Shown: positions 45,373 to 55,786, counted from the stretch's first letter. The stretch is 64,000 nucleotides of DNA from Takakia lepidozioides (GCA_030704615.1 CM060732.1:50387053-50451052), one strand, 5' to 3'. The notes: generated by a model not told the origin, from the letters alone. Program-made: numbers and translations.

Positions 45373-47993
45373 AAATCCTAGAAGAACCAGCCACTGTGAG
45401 CTTACAGGATGAAGTGGTGACCGGTTGGACAATCACAGCTGATGAGCAGGTGAGAGAAGTAAATGTGGGAACTCAGGAGGAACCGAGGATGGTGAAAGTA
45501 GGAGCTGATTTGGAGCCGGAATTCTTCGAAGAAGCAAAAAGCTTGTTCATCAAATACAGAGATGTATTTGCTTGGAGCTATGAGGATCTAAAAGGGATAC
45601 CACCTGAAGTCTGTCAGCATAAAATTGAACTGGAACCAGGGTCAGTACCAATCAAGCAGGCGAGGTATAGAATGAATCCCAACTACGCACAGAAGGTTGG
45701 AGAAGAGATAAAGAAGTTGGCTGAGGCTAAGTTTATATACCCAATAGAGTATACAACTTGGTTGTCACCCATTGTTATAGTTCCCAAGAAGAATGGCAAA
45801 CTAAGAGTATGTGTGAACTATAAGAAGCTGAATGCTTGTACGAAGAAAGATCCTTTCCCTTTGCCATTCACAGAAGCAGTATTAGACACTGTGGCAGGCC
45901 ATGAGATGTACTCATTCATGGATGGCTTCAGTGGTTATAATCAAGTGAAAGTGGCAGAAGAAGACCAAGGGAAAACAGCTTTCATCACAGACTGGGGGGC
46001 TTATGCATACAAAGTCATGCCCTTTGGACTTTGTAATGCACCAGCGACCTTTCAGAGAGTGATAAGTGAATCTTTTCATGAGTATCTGGATGATTTCATG
46101 CAGGTATTCTTGGATGATTTCAGTGTGTACAGCTCTAAGAATGAGCACTTGCATAAATTGGAGTTATGCCTGGCCAGATGCAGGATGAGAGGTCTGGGCT
46201 TGAATCCAGAGAAGTGTACTTTCTGTGTGAACTCAGGGGTGCTTCTGGGACACATAGTGTGTAAGAAGGGACTTCTTGTGGATCCCAGGAAGACAGAGTC
46301 CATTAAAGTCTCTCCACCACCAGTGAATGTTAAGAGTTTAAGGAGATTCCTTGGGCAAACCAGTTATTACAGAAGATTTGTCAAAAGGTATGCACAAATA
46401 GCAGCACCATTGAGCAAGCTTCTGAAGAAAGATGCAGTGTTTGCATGGACAGCTGAATGTCAACAGGCGTTTGAGGAACTTACACTGTCAGTAACAACTA
46501 CACCTGTGCTGATTAACCCTCACTGGCATGTAGTATTTCATGTTCACTGCGATGCATCAGGAGAAGCGTTGGGAGCGGTATTAGCCCAGAATGTTACAGG
46601 GAATATAGATTCACCTGTGTACTATGCTAGCCGGTTGATGAACAGTGCTGAGAGGAACTATAGCACAACGGAAAGAGAAGCATTGGCAATGATCTATGCA
46701 GTGAAGAAATTCAGGCATTACCTATTGGGAAGAAAGTTTATGTTTTATGTGGATCACCAGGCTCTGATATATCTGGTGAACAAACCTTTGATAAGTGGAA
46801 GGATAGCGAGGTGGTTAATAATCTTGCATGAGTTTGAGTTCGAGGTTATTTACAAGCCTGGCCGTTTGCATCTTGTGGCAGATCATTTGTCACGACTAAC
46901 AACAGGAGAGGCCGCCACAGGAGTGGACGATCAGTTACCTGATGCGAGTTTATTTGTAATGGAGGTGCAAGGAAGTGCAGATGAATGGTTAGATTGGCAG
47001 TGGCCAATCAGATACTACCTTGCTCATGGTCAGTGCCCACCTAGTTATGGTAAGGAGCAGAGGAAGAGAATCGCTATCAAAGCTTTACCTTATACTATGG
47101 TAGGAAGCAGAATGTATAAGTTAGGACCAGATGGAGTACTAAAACGATGCTTGTACCACCATGAAGTAAATAAAGTCTTGGAGGAAGTTCATAAAGGAGT
47201 GGCTGGAGGTCATTTTGGAGAAGAGACTACCAGTAGAAAGATACTACTCGCAGGATACTGGTGGCCTACTTTGTTCAAAGATGTACATGAGTATTGTCAG
47301 AAGTGTGATGAATGTCAGAGGCTAGGACCTTTGCAGAGATCTGGAAGAATGGCCTTGCATCCTACAATGCCTACGGAACCATTTCAGAAATGGGGACTAG
47401 ACTTTGTTGGACCAATTAATCCACCATCCAAGAATACACGAAACAGGTACATAATTACAGCCACTGATTATACTACAAAGTGGGTGGAAGCTAAAGCTTT
47501 GAGGGACAACACAGCCAAGTCCACAGCAAGGTTCCTGTACGAGAACATACTTACACGATTTGGATGTCCCTTAGAATTTATCAGTGATCAAGGAAGTCAC
47601 TTCATGAATGAGACCATTGAGTTATTGACTAAAGAGTTTATGATTGTGCATAGAAAGAGTACAACATATTACCCACAGGGTAATGGACAGGCAGAGGCTA
47701 CCAACAAAATACTATGTACTATCTTGGCTAAGATAGTCAATGCAAACAGAACGGATTGGGATACAAAGCTGCTGACAGCTTTGTGGTCATACAGGACTTC
47801 ATATAAAGTCACCACTAAGTATACACCATTCCAATTAGTTTATGGTATGGAAGCCTTACTTCCAGTGGAATTCCTGTTACCTACCATGAGAACGGAGTGG
47901 GGAAAAAGAATGGAATTGCAAGACTCCATCAAGTCAGGAAACATGAATTATACCATGTGGAAGAAATACGTGCTGATGCAGCTGATAATATGA
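45354..47993 (+). CDS. Pol: reverse transcriptase, RNase H and integrase of the Gypsy element
   Basis: Open in the -1 frame relative to gag from 45354, so it could be made by frameshifting. The first ATG-like start (GTG 45396) is not needed. Order: RT with KLRVCVNYKKLNA, AFITDWGAYAYKVMPFGL and the catalytic box FLDDFSVYS at about 46107; RNase H with VHCDASGEALGAVLA and DHQALIYLVNK; integrase with its HHCC region (EVHKGVAGGHFGEE, CQKCDEC) and D,D,E core (GLDFVGP, FISDQGSHF, GQAEATNK). It copies the RNA genome and inserts the cDNA. The frame is lost near 47932, where one G present in the truncated copy at 1-1886 is missing. The last residues before 47993 are therefore out of frame. Confidence 0.92.
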   Translation, partial: RREGEIEILEEPATVSLQDEVVTGWTITADEQVREVNVGTQEEPRMVKVGADLEPEFFEEAKSLFIKYRDVFAWSYEDLKGIPPEVCQHKIELEPGSVPIKQARYRMNPNYAQKVGEEIKKLAEAKFIYPIEYTTWLSPIVIVPKKNGKLRVCVNYKKLNACTKKDPFPLPFTEAVLDTVAGHEMYSFMDGFSGYNQVKVAEEDQGKTAFITDWGAYAYKVMPFGLCNAPATFQRVISESFHEYLDDFMQVFLDDFSVYSSKNEHLHKLELCLARCRMRGLGLNPEKCTFCVNSGVLLGHIVCKKGLLVDPRKTESIKVSPPPVNVKSLRRFLGQTSYYRRFVKRYAQIAAPLSKLLKKDAVFAWTAECQQAFEELTLSVTTTPVLINPHWHVVFHVHCDASGEALGAVLAQNVTGNIDSPVYYASRLMNSAERNYSTTEREALAMIYAVKKFRHYLLGRKFMFYVDHQALIYLVNKPLISGRIARWLIILHEFEFEVIYKPGRLHLVADHLSRLTTGEAATGVDDQLPDASLFVMEVQGSADEWLDWQWPIRYYLAHGQCPPSYGKEQRKRIAIKALPYTMVGSRMYKLGPDGVLKRCLYHHEVNKVLEEVHKGVAGGHFGEETTSRKILLAGYWWPTLFKDVHEYCQKCDECQRLGPLQRSGRMALHPTMPTEPFQKWGLDFVGPINPPSKNTRNRYIITATDYTTKWVEAKALRDNTAKSTARFLYENILTRFGCPLEFISDQGSHFMNETIELLTKEFMIVHRKSTTYYPQGNGQAEATNKILCTILAKIVNANRTDWDTKLLTALWSYRTSYKVTTKYTPFQLVYGMEALLPVEFLLPTMRTEWGKRMELQDSIKSGNMNYTMWKKYVLMQLII

Positions 47994-48763
47994 CCAGAAT
48001 TCAGATGAAGAGAAAGGAACAGTTTGATGAAGGCAAGTTAAAGACTTTTAAGACGGGGGATTTGGTTCTATGGTTGCAGAAGAAAGGAAAGATTCAAGCT
48101 TCTAAGCTTAAATCACCATGGAAAGGACCTTATGTCATACAAAAGATGTATGATAACAACACAGCCATGTTACAAACCATTAACAAAGAAATGCTGGGAA
48201 GAGTCAATGCAAATAAGTTGAAGGGGTACAGTGGTATCCATGACAAACCCCTGCAGCATGATTTGCATGTTGAACCGCAAGAGCAGTCACGGGCTGCACC
48301 AGTGTTACGAACGGAGTATGGAACACTTGTCGCTAGGCCCAGTATATATGACCGGGGTGGGCAAAACAAACGTGACACAGCCTATCACAGCCCATCACGG
48401 CGTGACACAGCCTATCACAGCCCATCACGACGTGACACAGCCTACCACAGCCCAGCAAGGCGCAACACAGCCTATCACAGCCCATCACGACGTGACACAG
48501 CCTACCACAGCCCATCACGGCGTGACACAGCCTATCAGAGCCCATCACGGCGTGACACAGCCTATCACAGCCCATCACGGCGTGACACAGCCTATCACAG
48601 CCCATCACGGCGTGACACAGCCTATCACAGCCCAGCACGGCGTGACACAGCCTATCACAGCCCGTCACGACGTGACACAGCCTATCAACCTACCGCAGCG
48701 TGTCACAGCCTATCACAGCTTACCACAGTGCAACACAGCCTATCACAGCGTAACACAGTATGA
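47932..48763 (+). CDS. Integrase C-terminal region with 10-residue repeats (frameshifted from pol)
   Basis: This continues pol in another frame after the 1-nt deletion. DNMTRIQMKRKEQFDEGKL, then FKTGDLVLWLQKKGK and SPWKGPYVI, is the usual Gypsy integrase tail. From about 48366 it carries about ten copies of RDTAYHSPSR and then a degenerate Ser/Gln-rich end. There is no chromodomain. The repeats form a basic, Ser-Pro/Tyr-rich extension of unknown role. In an undamaged copy this would be the C-terminus of Pol. Confidence 0.8.
48366..48690. repeat. 30-bp minisatellite encoding the Pol tail repeats
   Basis: About 10.5 units of cgtgacacagcctatcacag plus cccatcacgg. Because the unit is 30 nt, all three plus frames and one minus frame stay open, which explains the overlapping ORFs. 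Confidence 0.93.
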
Positions 48764-48926
48764 CACAGCCTGTCACAGCTCAACACAGCCTACTAAAGTT
48801 ACACGATCCATAGAATCAGTGACAAGTTGACACATAAAAACTTCAGGAAAATGGCTGAAGGAAGAAGAAACGGAAATTACTTTAAAAATAGACACGTGGA
48901 GGTCAGGGTGCGACACACAGCAGAGA

Positions 48927-50801
48927 ATGAAGTGCAAGGACAGGTGTCAAAAAGAAAGAGGACAAGAACGGCCGTCAAAAGGGATGAAAGGCGGGCCCAT
49001 TAATGAATACGGAAAAAGGGAAACGGAACGAACGGCAAGTACACAAAAGCCGAATTCATGTCGCATGTGTGATCCTAGTGGACTATCCAACAAAGAAAGT
49101 CCACTAAAGAAGATAAAAGTTAAAATCCAGTCACAGCAGATACAGCCAACAGAAAACCAGAAAAATGATCAAGAAAATGGAGGGAAATTGAGCGCAAGAG
49201 GCGGCGTCGTTCTGAGTAACGGGCGTCTCGACAGGACAGGCCATAAAGGCTATAACTTGGAAACTATGGAGGAACTAACAGACTATACGCTCGCAATATT
49301 ACTTACGCAATGGCAGAGACACGAAACGAAAGAGCAGAGCTTTTCTCTTGAACAATGCTTGCAAGCCCCGCAGGCTTACAAGAGATTACCCATAGCTTTC
49401 TGCGGCAACCATACGTTTCTGCTTTGTGCACTACAGGCATTCCTGCAGTTGTTACAGCCAAAGCAGTTCTGTGAGTCTAAGATGAAGAGAGTGAGAGGAA
49501 TGGAGGAAATCAGGGTGAAGAGCACCACAATTCTGCAGAAACAAACGATGGCTACCCCACAGGCGATAAAGATACTGAAGGAGCTGAGATTGGAAGGATT
49601 GCAAAGCATGGATTGGACACTACACCATAGACAGTACATGTTACAATTTTTGCAGAACTTTGAGCCAAAGACAGGAACAACAACGGTGAAGGGAGTTGAA
49701 TTAATGATTACTCCCCTATACCTCCAGCAATTGTTTCGATTGCCAGCAGGTCATGTGTATGTGGAGGAACACAGGGAAAGACTGCAAATAGGGGATTTAT
49801 TCCAAGAAGGGAGTTTCTTTAAAACTCAGGGTTATGCTTGTACCAAAGCTGTGTACCCAAGGTTAAAAGACATAGGCCAAGTATTGAACGTTCTGATTGC
49901 CCTGAAACAGAACCAACAATATTTGAGCAGATCCTTCACAGAGGAAATCCTCAAAGGCTTGAAGGGACAAGAGGTACCATGGGCGGACATAATGTACAAC
50001 GCACTGGTAGAGGAGATGAAAAGATTACAAGGTACTACCGCAAAATCTCCTATCATAGTGTCTGGCCCAATCATTGCTCAAATAATCCTTGATTCTCGCA
50101 TACTTAATGCACAAGAAAGGAAGGAAATGGGAGTGTTTGAGCCAGAAACAACTGCAATGGAAGAGCAAGGCTCTTCACACAGTGAGGGTGGACTAGCAGC
50201 ACAACCTGAGACTAAGAGGCAGAGAAGGGGAAAGACTGTAGTGGCAGATCCACTGGCTTCACGGATTCCGCATGATAATGTTTCCCAAGCTCATGACCAG
50301 GAAGGGGCACAGCAGCACAAAAGAATGTTATTACTGGAAGCAGGACCTTCAGAGAGGGAGGAAGAAGTTACTTCTGCATCACAGCCAACACAGCCACTTG
50401 AACGACTTGTCACAAGGTCACAAGTTATCCATGCAGCTCAACCCGAAATAATTGATTTGGAAAGTGAAGGGATAGAGATTCCAACTACAGAGCAGATAGT
50501 GGCAGAAATAGAGAAAGGGGACCTTCTCTATGAATATTCTGGTCTGGTAAAGGAGACAGAAATCCCAGAGGTGCAACAGTTGCCCAAGGGAAATCCTGAG
50601 GTGCATATAATGCACACACCTGTGTTGGAGGTACCACAGGCGGAAGGTCATGACACTGTAACACCAGTCATAGATGAAGTAGTTCAGCAAGAAAATCCGG
50701 TGGGACAATGGCCTGAATGGTTAGTGAGACATCATACTGTTGAAGATCGGAGGAGGAACAGCAGCAACCTCACCATGATGACCCTCAACAGGCAATGCTG
50801 A
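48927..50801 (+). CDS. Gypsy 3' extra ORF 1 (624 aa)
   Basis: Downstream of pol on the same strand, inside the element. It has a basic N-terminus and a middle folded-looking part (about residues 110-420) with MEELTDYTLAILLTQWQRHE and ITPLYLQQLFRLPAGHVYVE, somewhat like the plant-mobile or transposon-associated globular domains seen in 3' ORFs of large plant Gypsy elements. A low-complexity acidic C-terminus follows. I recognise no envelope features: no signal peptide or membrane segment is evident. It ends where the next ORF begins (overlap 50795-50801). Function unknown. Confidence 0.62.
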   Translation: MKCKDRCQKERGQERPSKGMKGGPINEYGKRETERTASTQKPNSCRMCDPSGLSNKESPLKKIKVKIQSQQIQPTENQKNDQENGGKLSARGGVVLSNGRLDRTGHKGYNLETMEELTDYTLAILLTQWQRHETKEQSFSLEQCLQAPQAYKRLPIAFCGNHTFLLCALQAFLQLLQPKQFCESKMKRVRGMEEIRVKSTTILQKQTMATPQAIKILKELRLEGLQSMDWTLHHRQYMLQFLQNFEPKTGTTTVKGVELMITPLYLQQLFRLPAGHVYVEEHRERLQIGDLFQEGSFFKTQGYACTKAVYPRLKDIGQVLNVLIALKQNQQYLSRSFTEEILKGLKGQEVPWADIMYNALVEEMKRLQGTTAKSPIIVSGPIIAQIILDSRILNAQERKEMGVFEPETTAMEEQGSSHSEGGLAAQPETKRQRRGKTVVADPLASRIPHDNVSQAHDQEGAQQHKRMLLLEAGPSEREEEVTSASQPTQPLERLVTRSQVIHAAQPEIIDLESEGIEIPTTEQIVAEIEKGDLLYEYSGLVKETEIPEVQQLPKGNPEVHIMHTPVLEVPQAEGHDTVTPVIDEVVQQENPVGQWPEWLVRHHTVEDRRRNSSNLTMMTLNRQC

Positions 50802-52740
50802 TGAGTTCCATAGGCAGGACACTTAATTTGTTGGGGACTTATGTCAAAACCCATGTTCCAATTACCCAATTGACAGCCTTGAAAGAAGAACTCAGGAAGG
50901 AGTTTGAGGCTCGACTTGCCACTGAGTGTGCAAACAAGGTCGATGAAGAGGTCACTCTCAAGATGAAGCAGGACTTGGCCAATACAGAAATGGCTTTGCA
51001 ATTGGCCAAGCAACAATTGATTGAGGCAGGCCTCGCGCAAGACCAGTTGCACGAAGCACATAAGCAACAGCTATACCAAATGCAGGTGCAGCATGAAAGC
51101 AAGTTGCAAGAACTGAATGCACTACATACGGAGTTGCAGACAGTGCATAACAGGATGGCGATACAATGCGCTACATTTACAACTATGCTTGACCAATCAA
51201 CAAAAGAAATAAACAGTCAAGCGGAAAAATGTACGAAGGCAGAAGAAGAGAATGTGGAGCACATGAAGCTCATTGTCGATATGAAAATACAATCTGTCGC
51301 AATGAAGATACTTTCAAGCAATACAGGCAGATGGAAGCTGAGAATGAGAAATACATCGTGGAGTTGCAACAAACCATCGTGGCCAATAGAAATGAAATCG
51401 CGGTCAGTAACAAGGCTTCGAAAGAAGCCAATAATCTACTTGCTGCCTATGCGCAATTGGTTGAGCCACAGGCGAAGCGCATGAAGGCTTTACAACAGCA
51501 GTTGGAATTGTATAAGCTAAGAGAGGAGCAAACTCTCAGGGAAACCACAAGCAGCTTGGTGGATAACAGCCTTATGCAGGTCTGGTTAGCACAAGGGCCA
51601 GTAGAAGGCAAAGCCCCACGGAAGCTCACCCAAAGCGAGATGAATGAGCTTAGACTGCAGGTGCAGAACATTGCCACAACTACTATAGACAATGTCTATA
51701 GTAGGATAGCAGAGTTACAAGAGGATGTAGACGGACTCCAGACTCAAGTGGAAGACCTCACTTCAAACATCGACCAAAGAGTCTATATCCCTCAGGAACA
51801 GCTAATGGCTTCTTATTTGCAAGCCAGAACTCTGGCTTTTCAGTCTTCACAGGAGGTGCAGGAGATGCCAATGGTACAGGAACCAGTACCACCACCACCA
51901 CAACAGGTCAGTGTACCAGTAGCTGAACCTGTGGTTACTACAACCACACCACAGCCACCACAGCCGGAGGTATGGGGCAATGCAGCTTTTAACCCACCTA
52001 AAACTCCAGCTGCCAGGGAGTACAGTAGGGCTATGATTATGCCCTTCAACCAAATTCCCATCATGTTGGATTTGGCTTGGAAAGAATTTAGTCCTCCGCA
52101 GTCATTCGCACATTACTACCAAATCATGCGTATTTGGCTGCCAGTGGCAACCAGGACTAAAGTTCTTCCAAACAATCGACATATTGAAGATCATCACTTT
52201 GCACAATACTGGCACGAGGCAGGTACCATGTTGAGGGAATTGGTTGCTTTCCAGGTTGTACATGGACTCATTTATACCAAGACCAAGGAGATAGCAAGTA
52301 TTGTCATGGGGTGCGGGCTATACTACGCTGCTTGTTTTCTGATACGTTACCACATTGAGCAACAAAAGATGCAAGCACGCTTTCAAAGTTACTCCAGTGG
52401 AGATCATTGGGTATTACCTTCGGTGCCACCTCATATGTACCTATATGACCCAAAAGTTATGATACAGAAGGATTCTCAAATTCGTTTATGGTTTCAAGCA
52501 GCCTGCAACAATTTGTCAACACAGAAATTCGGACTTGATGACATTTTCTATAAGGGACATATCGCATGGAAATACTTGCACGCTGCACCAGTAATTGGTA
52601 CCCCACTCATCTGGACAGACAAGGAGCTCAGTGTCTACACCAATTTTGCTGTTCAACGGTTACACCAGGTTGTAAAATGCAAACTTCCAGACATGGTAGG
52701 ACAGCATTGTATGCCCCAGATGATTCCACAAAAAGTTTGA
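50795..52740 (+). CDS. Gypsy 3' extra ORF 2, coiled coil plus globular domain, with one frameshift
   Basis: Starts ATG 50795. The first part (to about 51300) is a long coiled coil (TALKEELRKEFEARLATE, LQELNALHTELQTVHNRM). The coil then continues in another frame, ORF 51229-52740 (YRQMEAENEKYIVELQQT), so a frameshift lies near 51290-51320. After a Pro-rich linker (VPPPPQQVSVPVAEP), a C-terminal part of about 230 residues follows (MPFNQIPIMLDLAWKEFSP, then VMGCGLYYAACFLIRYHIE). The architecture suggests a self-associating structural protein, which is inference. I do not recognise the family. Confidence 0.58.
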
Positions 52741-53055
52741 AAATTAAAACACCTGAGAGGCGATGAGGATTCTGATACAACTGTTTCTTCACAGAATTCT
52801 TTTGACATGGGAGAAGACTATGCAATTCAGATGGAAGAGAAGAAACAAAGGGGATCTCCTATGCCGGAAAGATTACCTCGATATCAGCCTCCAGAAGGCC
52901 TCACTTATCCAGGTAATGATCAACCATCTCCGTCAACCAGAGACAGACCTCGGGCTCGTACACACAGCCCGCCACGAAACTCTCAACGTCAACAAGGTGC
53001 TCACTCACAAAGGGTTGCTACTCAGAAACAGTAAACCGTGAGGACACGGCTTTTT

Positions 53056-53073
53056 GAGGGAGGAAGGGGTAAA
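53056..53073 (+). other. Polypurine tract
   Basis: gagggaggaaggggtaaa lies directly before the 3' LTR. It is purine-only except for one T and is the expected primer site for plus-strand DNA synthesis. Confidence 0.88.
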
Positions 53074-54224
53074 TGTTAGAGGACGGTAGGGGACTTAGAC
53101 ACTTATACGGGATCTGTAGGGTACCCTTAATTTTTGCACAGACTGAGACAAACAGGAACCTTAGGGGTGACAGCAGCGCACTGTAGAGGGGGGTTACATA
53201 GCCGACACAGCAGTCACAGCCCACACAGCCGTCACAGCCCACACAGCCAACACAGCCTGTCACAGTCGTCACAGCCCACACAGCCGTCACAGCCCACACA
53301 GCCCGTCACAGTCGTCACAGCCCACACAGCCCACACAGCCGTCACAGTCGTCACAGCCCACACAGCCCACACAGCCGTCACAGTCGTCACAGCCCACACA
53401 GCCCACACAGCCCGTCACAGTCGTCACAGCAGACACAGCCCACACAGCCAGTCACAGCCCACACAGCCGTCACAGTCGTCACAGCCCACACAGCCCACAC
53501 AGCCCGTCACAGTCGTCACAGCAGACACAGCCCACACAGCCAGTCACAGCCCGACACAGCCAAACACAGCCAGTCACCGCTTGACACAGCTGTCACGATA
53601 ATAGGGAACGAAGAGTAGGACAGGGAACGACTGTGGGGAACAACACCAGTGAAGGGAACATGTTAGTTCACATACGACGGTTAGAGAGGGAAACGGTTAG
53701 AACCGCGGATAGGAGGATAAAGGGAAGAACGGGGAATGATGAGAGGATGATTATGATTATCATTATGGGAAGGAGGATTTCGGAGTGAGACGGGAGCGGA
53801 AGTCGGTGAGCACGATGAAGGAGGAAAGAGGATTAGTAGATGCTTGTTATATGCAAAGCTGTAGGGATATTGTAGAGGAGAATACAGACACAATGGCTTC
53901 GGCCTGATACCTGATAAATCATAATCTAATACTTATACGATACAATCACACTGTGTAGAGAGATCTGAGTGAAGCTGTGGATTGAATGGAGGAGTGAAGG
54001 AAACCGATAAATTGATGAAGCAAACTGATACTTAATTATCAATGGTAAGGTAGCTAAGATGAATGCCGAAAAGGAAACAAATAGGAAACACCCCCATGAT
54101 ACACTAGCTGTAGGTCATGACTGATTGTTCTGCGCGGGCTGAGTACTTAGAGATTTCCAACTCTTCTATCTTGGAGTTTCCGCCTCGGATAGCGAAGGGA
54201 TGGGTGAGTAAAAGCCGCGCGACA
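53074..54224 (+). repeat. 3' LTR (1151 bp)
   Basis: Same ends as the 5' LTR. The distances outside the minisatellite are identical in both LTRs (for example 630 bp from cacgataatagg to the end), and I saw no substitution there. Confidence 0.95.
53199..53592. repeat. CACACAGCC/GTCACAG minisatellite in the 3' LTR
   Basis: The same units as in the 5' LTR but 37 bp shorter, with a few unit rearrangements. Confidence 0.92.
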
Positions 54225-54229
54225 CAGCT
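54225..54229. repeat. Target-site duplication, right copy (CAGCT)
   Basis: Pairs with 40703-40707. Confidence 0.95.
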
Positions 54230-54352
54230 GTCCAACATCTATGTTGCAGCTGGCAACAGTTCGAGAAATGATGAAGGCCAGAGTTTTGCAGAAGGAGCTA
54301 GGCCACAGTTGCATTGAGCTCAACACCGAAGTGCATACATTCATTGTGGTAT
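54225..54352 (+). pseudogene. PPR E-domain fragment right of the Gypsy insertion
   Basis: LSNIYVAAG, then in another frame VREMMKARVLQKELGHSC and IELNTEVHTFIV, match the E/E+ motifs at the C-terminus of PLS-class PPR editing factors. Together with 40596-40707 it forms one old gene remnant split by the transposon. It was already frameshifted. Confidence 0.75.
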
Positions 54353-54669
54353 TACCAGGATTTTCCTCGGAGTAAGGGAAATGACAGAGCTTGGGTGCTC
54401 TTGTAGTTTCTGCAGATCAAGCAATGAGCAACAAACAGTTGTGACTGGAGTTTTTCTCAGATGCTTCACAGTGGTGGTTTCATAATGTACGTTTTTTTTC
54501 ATCTTTGACATGAAATGATTGACACTGGCCTTTTTATGCACTTGGTTGTTTCACTTGGTAACAATAATACTCTTCACTAGGAAAAGGTAGCAAAAGCACT
54601 GCACCCATTTTTCTCGAAGGAGACGACAACAACGTCCTACTGCTGCAGGTCCGTGCTCCAGTTTTAATT

Positions 54670-55540
54670 CAGATCCTCTGTGTTGGGAGCATTCAGGATG
54701 CGCAGGGAGTGTTCAACAGTATGGCTGACCGAGATTTGGTGTCATGGAATGCCATGCTTGCAGGGTATCGAGGATGCAAAGGCAGTGTTCAACAATATGG
54801 CTGAATGAAATGTGGTGTTGTGGAATGCGATGCTTGTAGGGTATGCACAGCAGGGGCATGGGATGGAGGCTTTGGAGACCTATGAGTAAATGATGGTGGA
54901 AGGGGTGAAGCCTGACCACATCACATCTGTGCGTTTGCAAGCCTGGAAGCCCTGAAAAATGGCAAAGAGATGCATGGTTGCATCGCAAAACCATGAATAG
55001 TACCAGATGTGATTGTCAACAATACCCTCGTGGACATGTATGCAAAATGTGGGTGCATCGAAGATGCGGAGGGAGTGTTTGACAGTATGGCTGAACGAGA
55101 TTTGGAGTCGTGGAGTGCGATGACTGCAGGGTATGCACAACAAGGGCGCGGGATGGAGGCTTTGGAGACCTATGAGCAAATGATGGGGGAAGGGGTGAAG
55201 CCTGGCAGCCCTGGAAGAGGGCAAAGAGGTCCATGGTGACATCGTCAAAGCTGGAATTGTACCAGATGTCATAACACTGCCCTGGCGGACAGGTATGCCA
55301 AATGTGGGTTCATTGTCAGATCTGCAATTGTACAAAATATCATTCAGAACAATACCCTTGTGGACATTTTGTGTCATGGAATGCCATGCTTGTAGGATAT
55401 GCACAGCAGGGGCGCCGGATGGAGGCCTTGGAGACCTATGAGCAAATGATGGGTAAGGGGTGAAGTGCGACCACATCATGTTTATGTGCGTTTGCAATGC
55501 TTGTGCAAGCCTGGCAGCCCTGGAAAAGGACAAATGGTGC
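54670..55540 (+). pseudogene. PPR repeat pseudogene
   Basis: Repeated phrases QGVFNSMADRDLVSWNAML, LVDMYAKCGCIEDAEGVFD and GYAQQGRGMEALETYEQM represent at least three PPR (L/S-type) units with internal duplications, but stops (for example tatgagtaaatg near 54882) and deletions break them. PPR proteins bind organelle RNA one base per repeat. A decayed copy, possibly several partial repeats of one ancestral gene. Confidence 0.82.
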
Positions 55541-55560
55541 ATGGCAACGACGCTACCGCG

Positions 55561-55680
55561 TGAGCCTGGCGCATGAGCGTGTGAGCGTACGCTCACACAA
55601 CGATGACGTGGCGTGAGCCTACGCTCACACAGCTGACGTGGCGCTGATGCTGACGTGGCGTGAGCCTGGTCCAGGTCATG
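55561..55680. repeat. 20-bp perfect palindrome with gacgtggcgtgagcct repeats
   Basis: GTGTGAGCGT/ACGCTCACAC at 55579-55598 is a perfect palindrome. A degenerate relative (gtgagcctacgctcac) follows at about 55612, among three copies of gacgtggcg. Confidence 0.85.
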
Positions 55681-55786
55681 CCTCGTCACCACAAAGAAGG
55701 TGGGCCTATAACCGTGGGGCCCCCAACTGCTGATATCACCACATGAAGGTGAAACGGATGAAGGGTTTCGGGCTTTCCTGGAGTTC

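Larger units (their letters stand above)
40708..54224 (+). mobile_element. Complete Ty3/Gypsy LTR retrotransposon, 13.5 kb
   Basis: Two LTRs (TG...CA), a PBS, gag-protease, pol in the order RT-RNase H-integrase, a polypurine tract and a 5-bp target duplication are all present. Outside the minisatellite the LTRs appear identical on reading, so the insertion is very recent. Extra coding sequence lies before gag (231 aa) and over about 4 kb after pol. No chromodomain is seen. The FLDDF reverse transcriptase box, large size and extra ORFs suggest the non-chromovirus (Athila/Tat-like) branch, which is inference. One base is missing in the integrase tail, so this copy may need helper proteins. Confidence 0.96.

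Noticed and set aside
48366-48690. Regular direct repeats that could suggest a CRISPR array
   Set aside because: There are no unique spacers. The units are contiguous and in frame with the Gypsy Pol tail in a plant-type genome.
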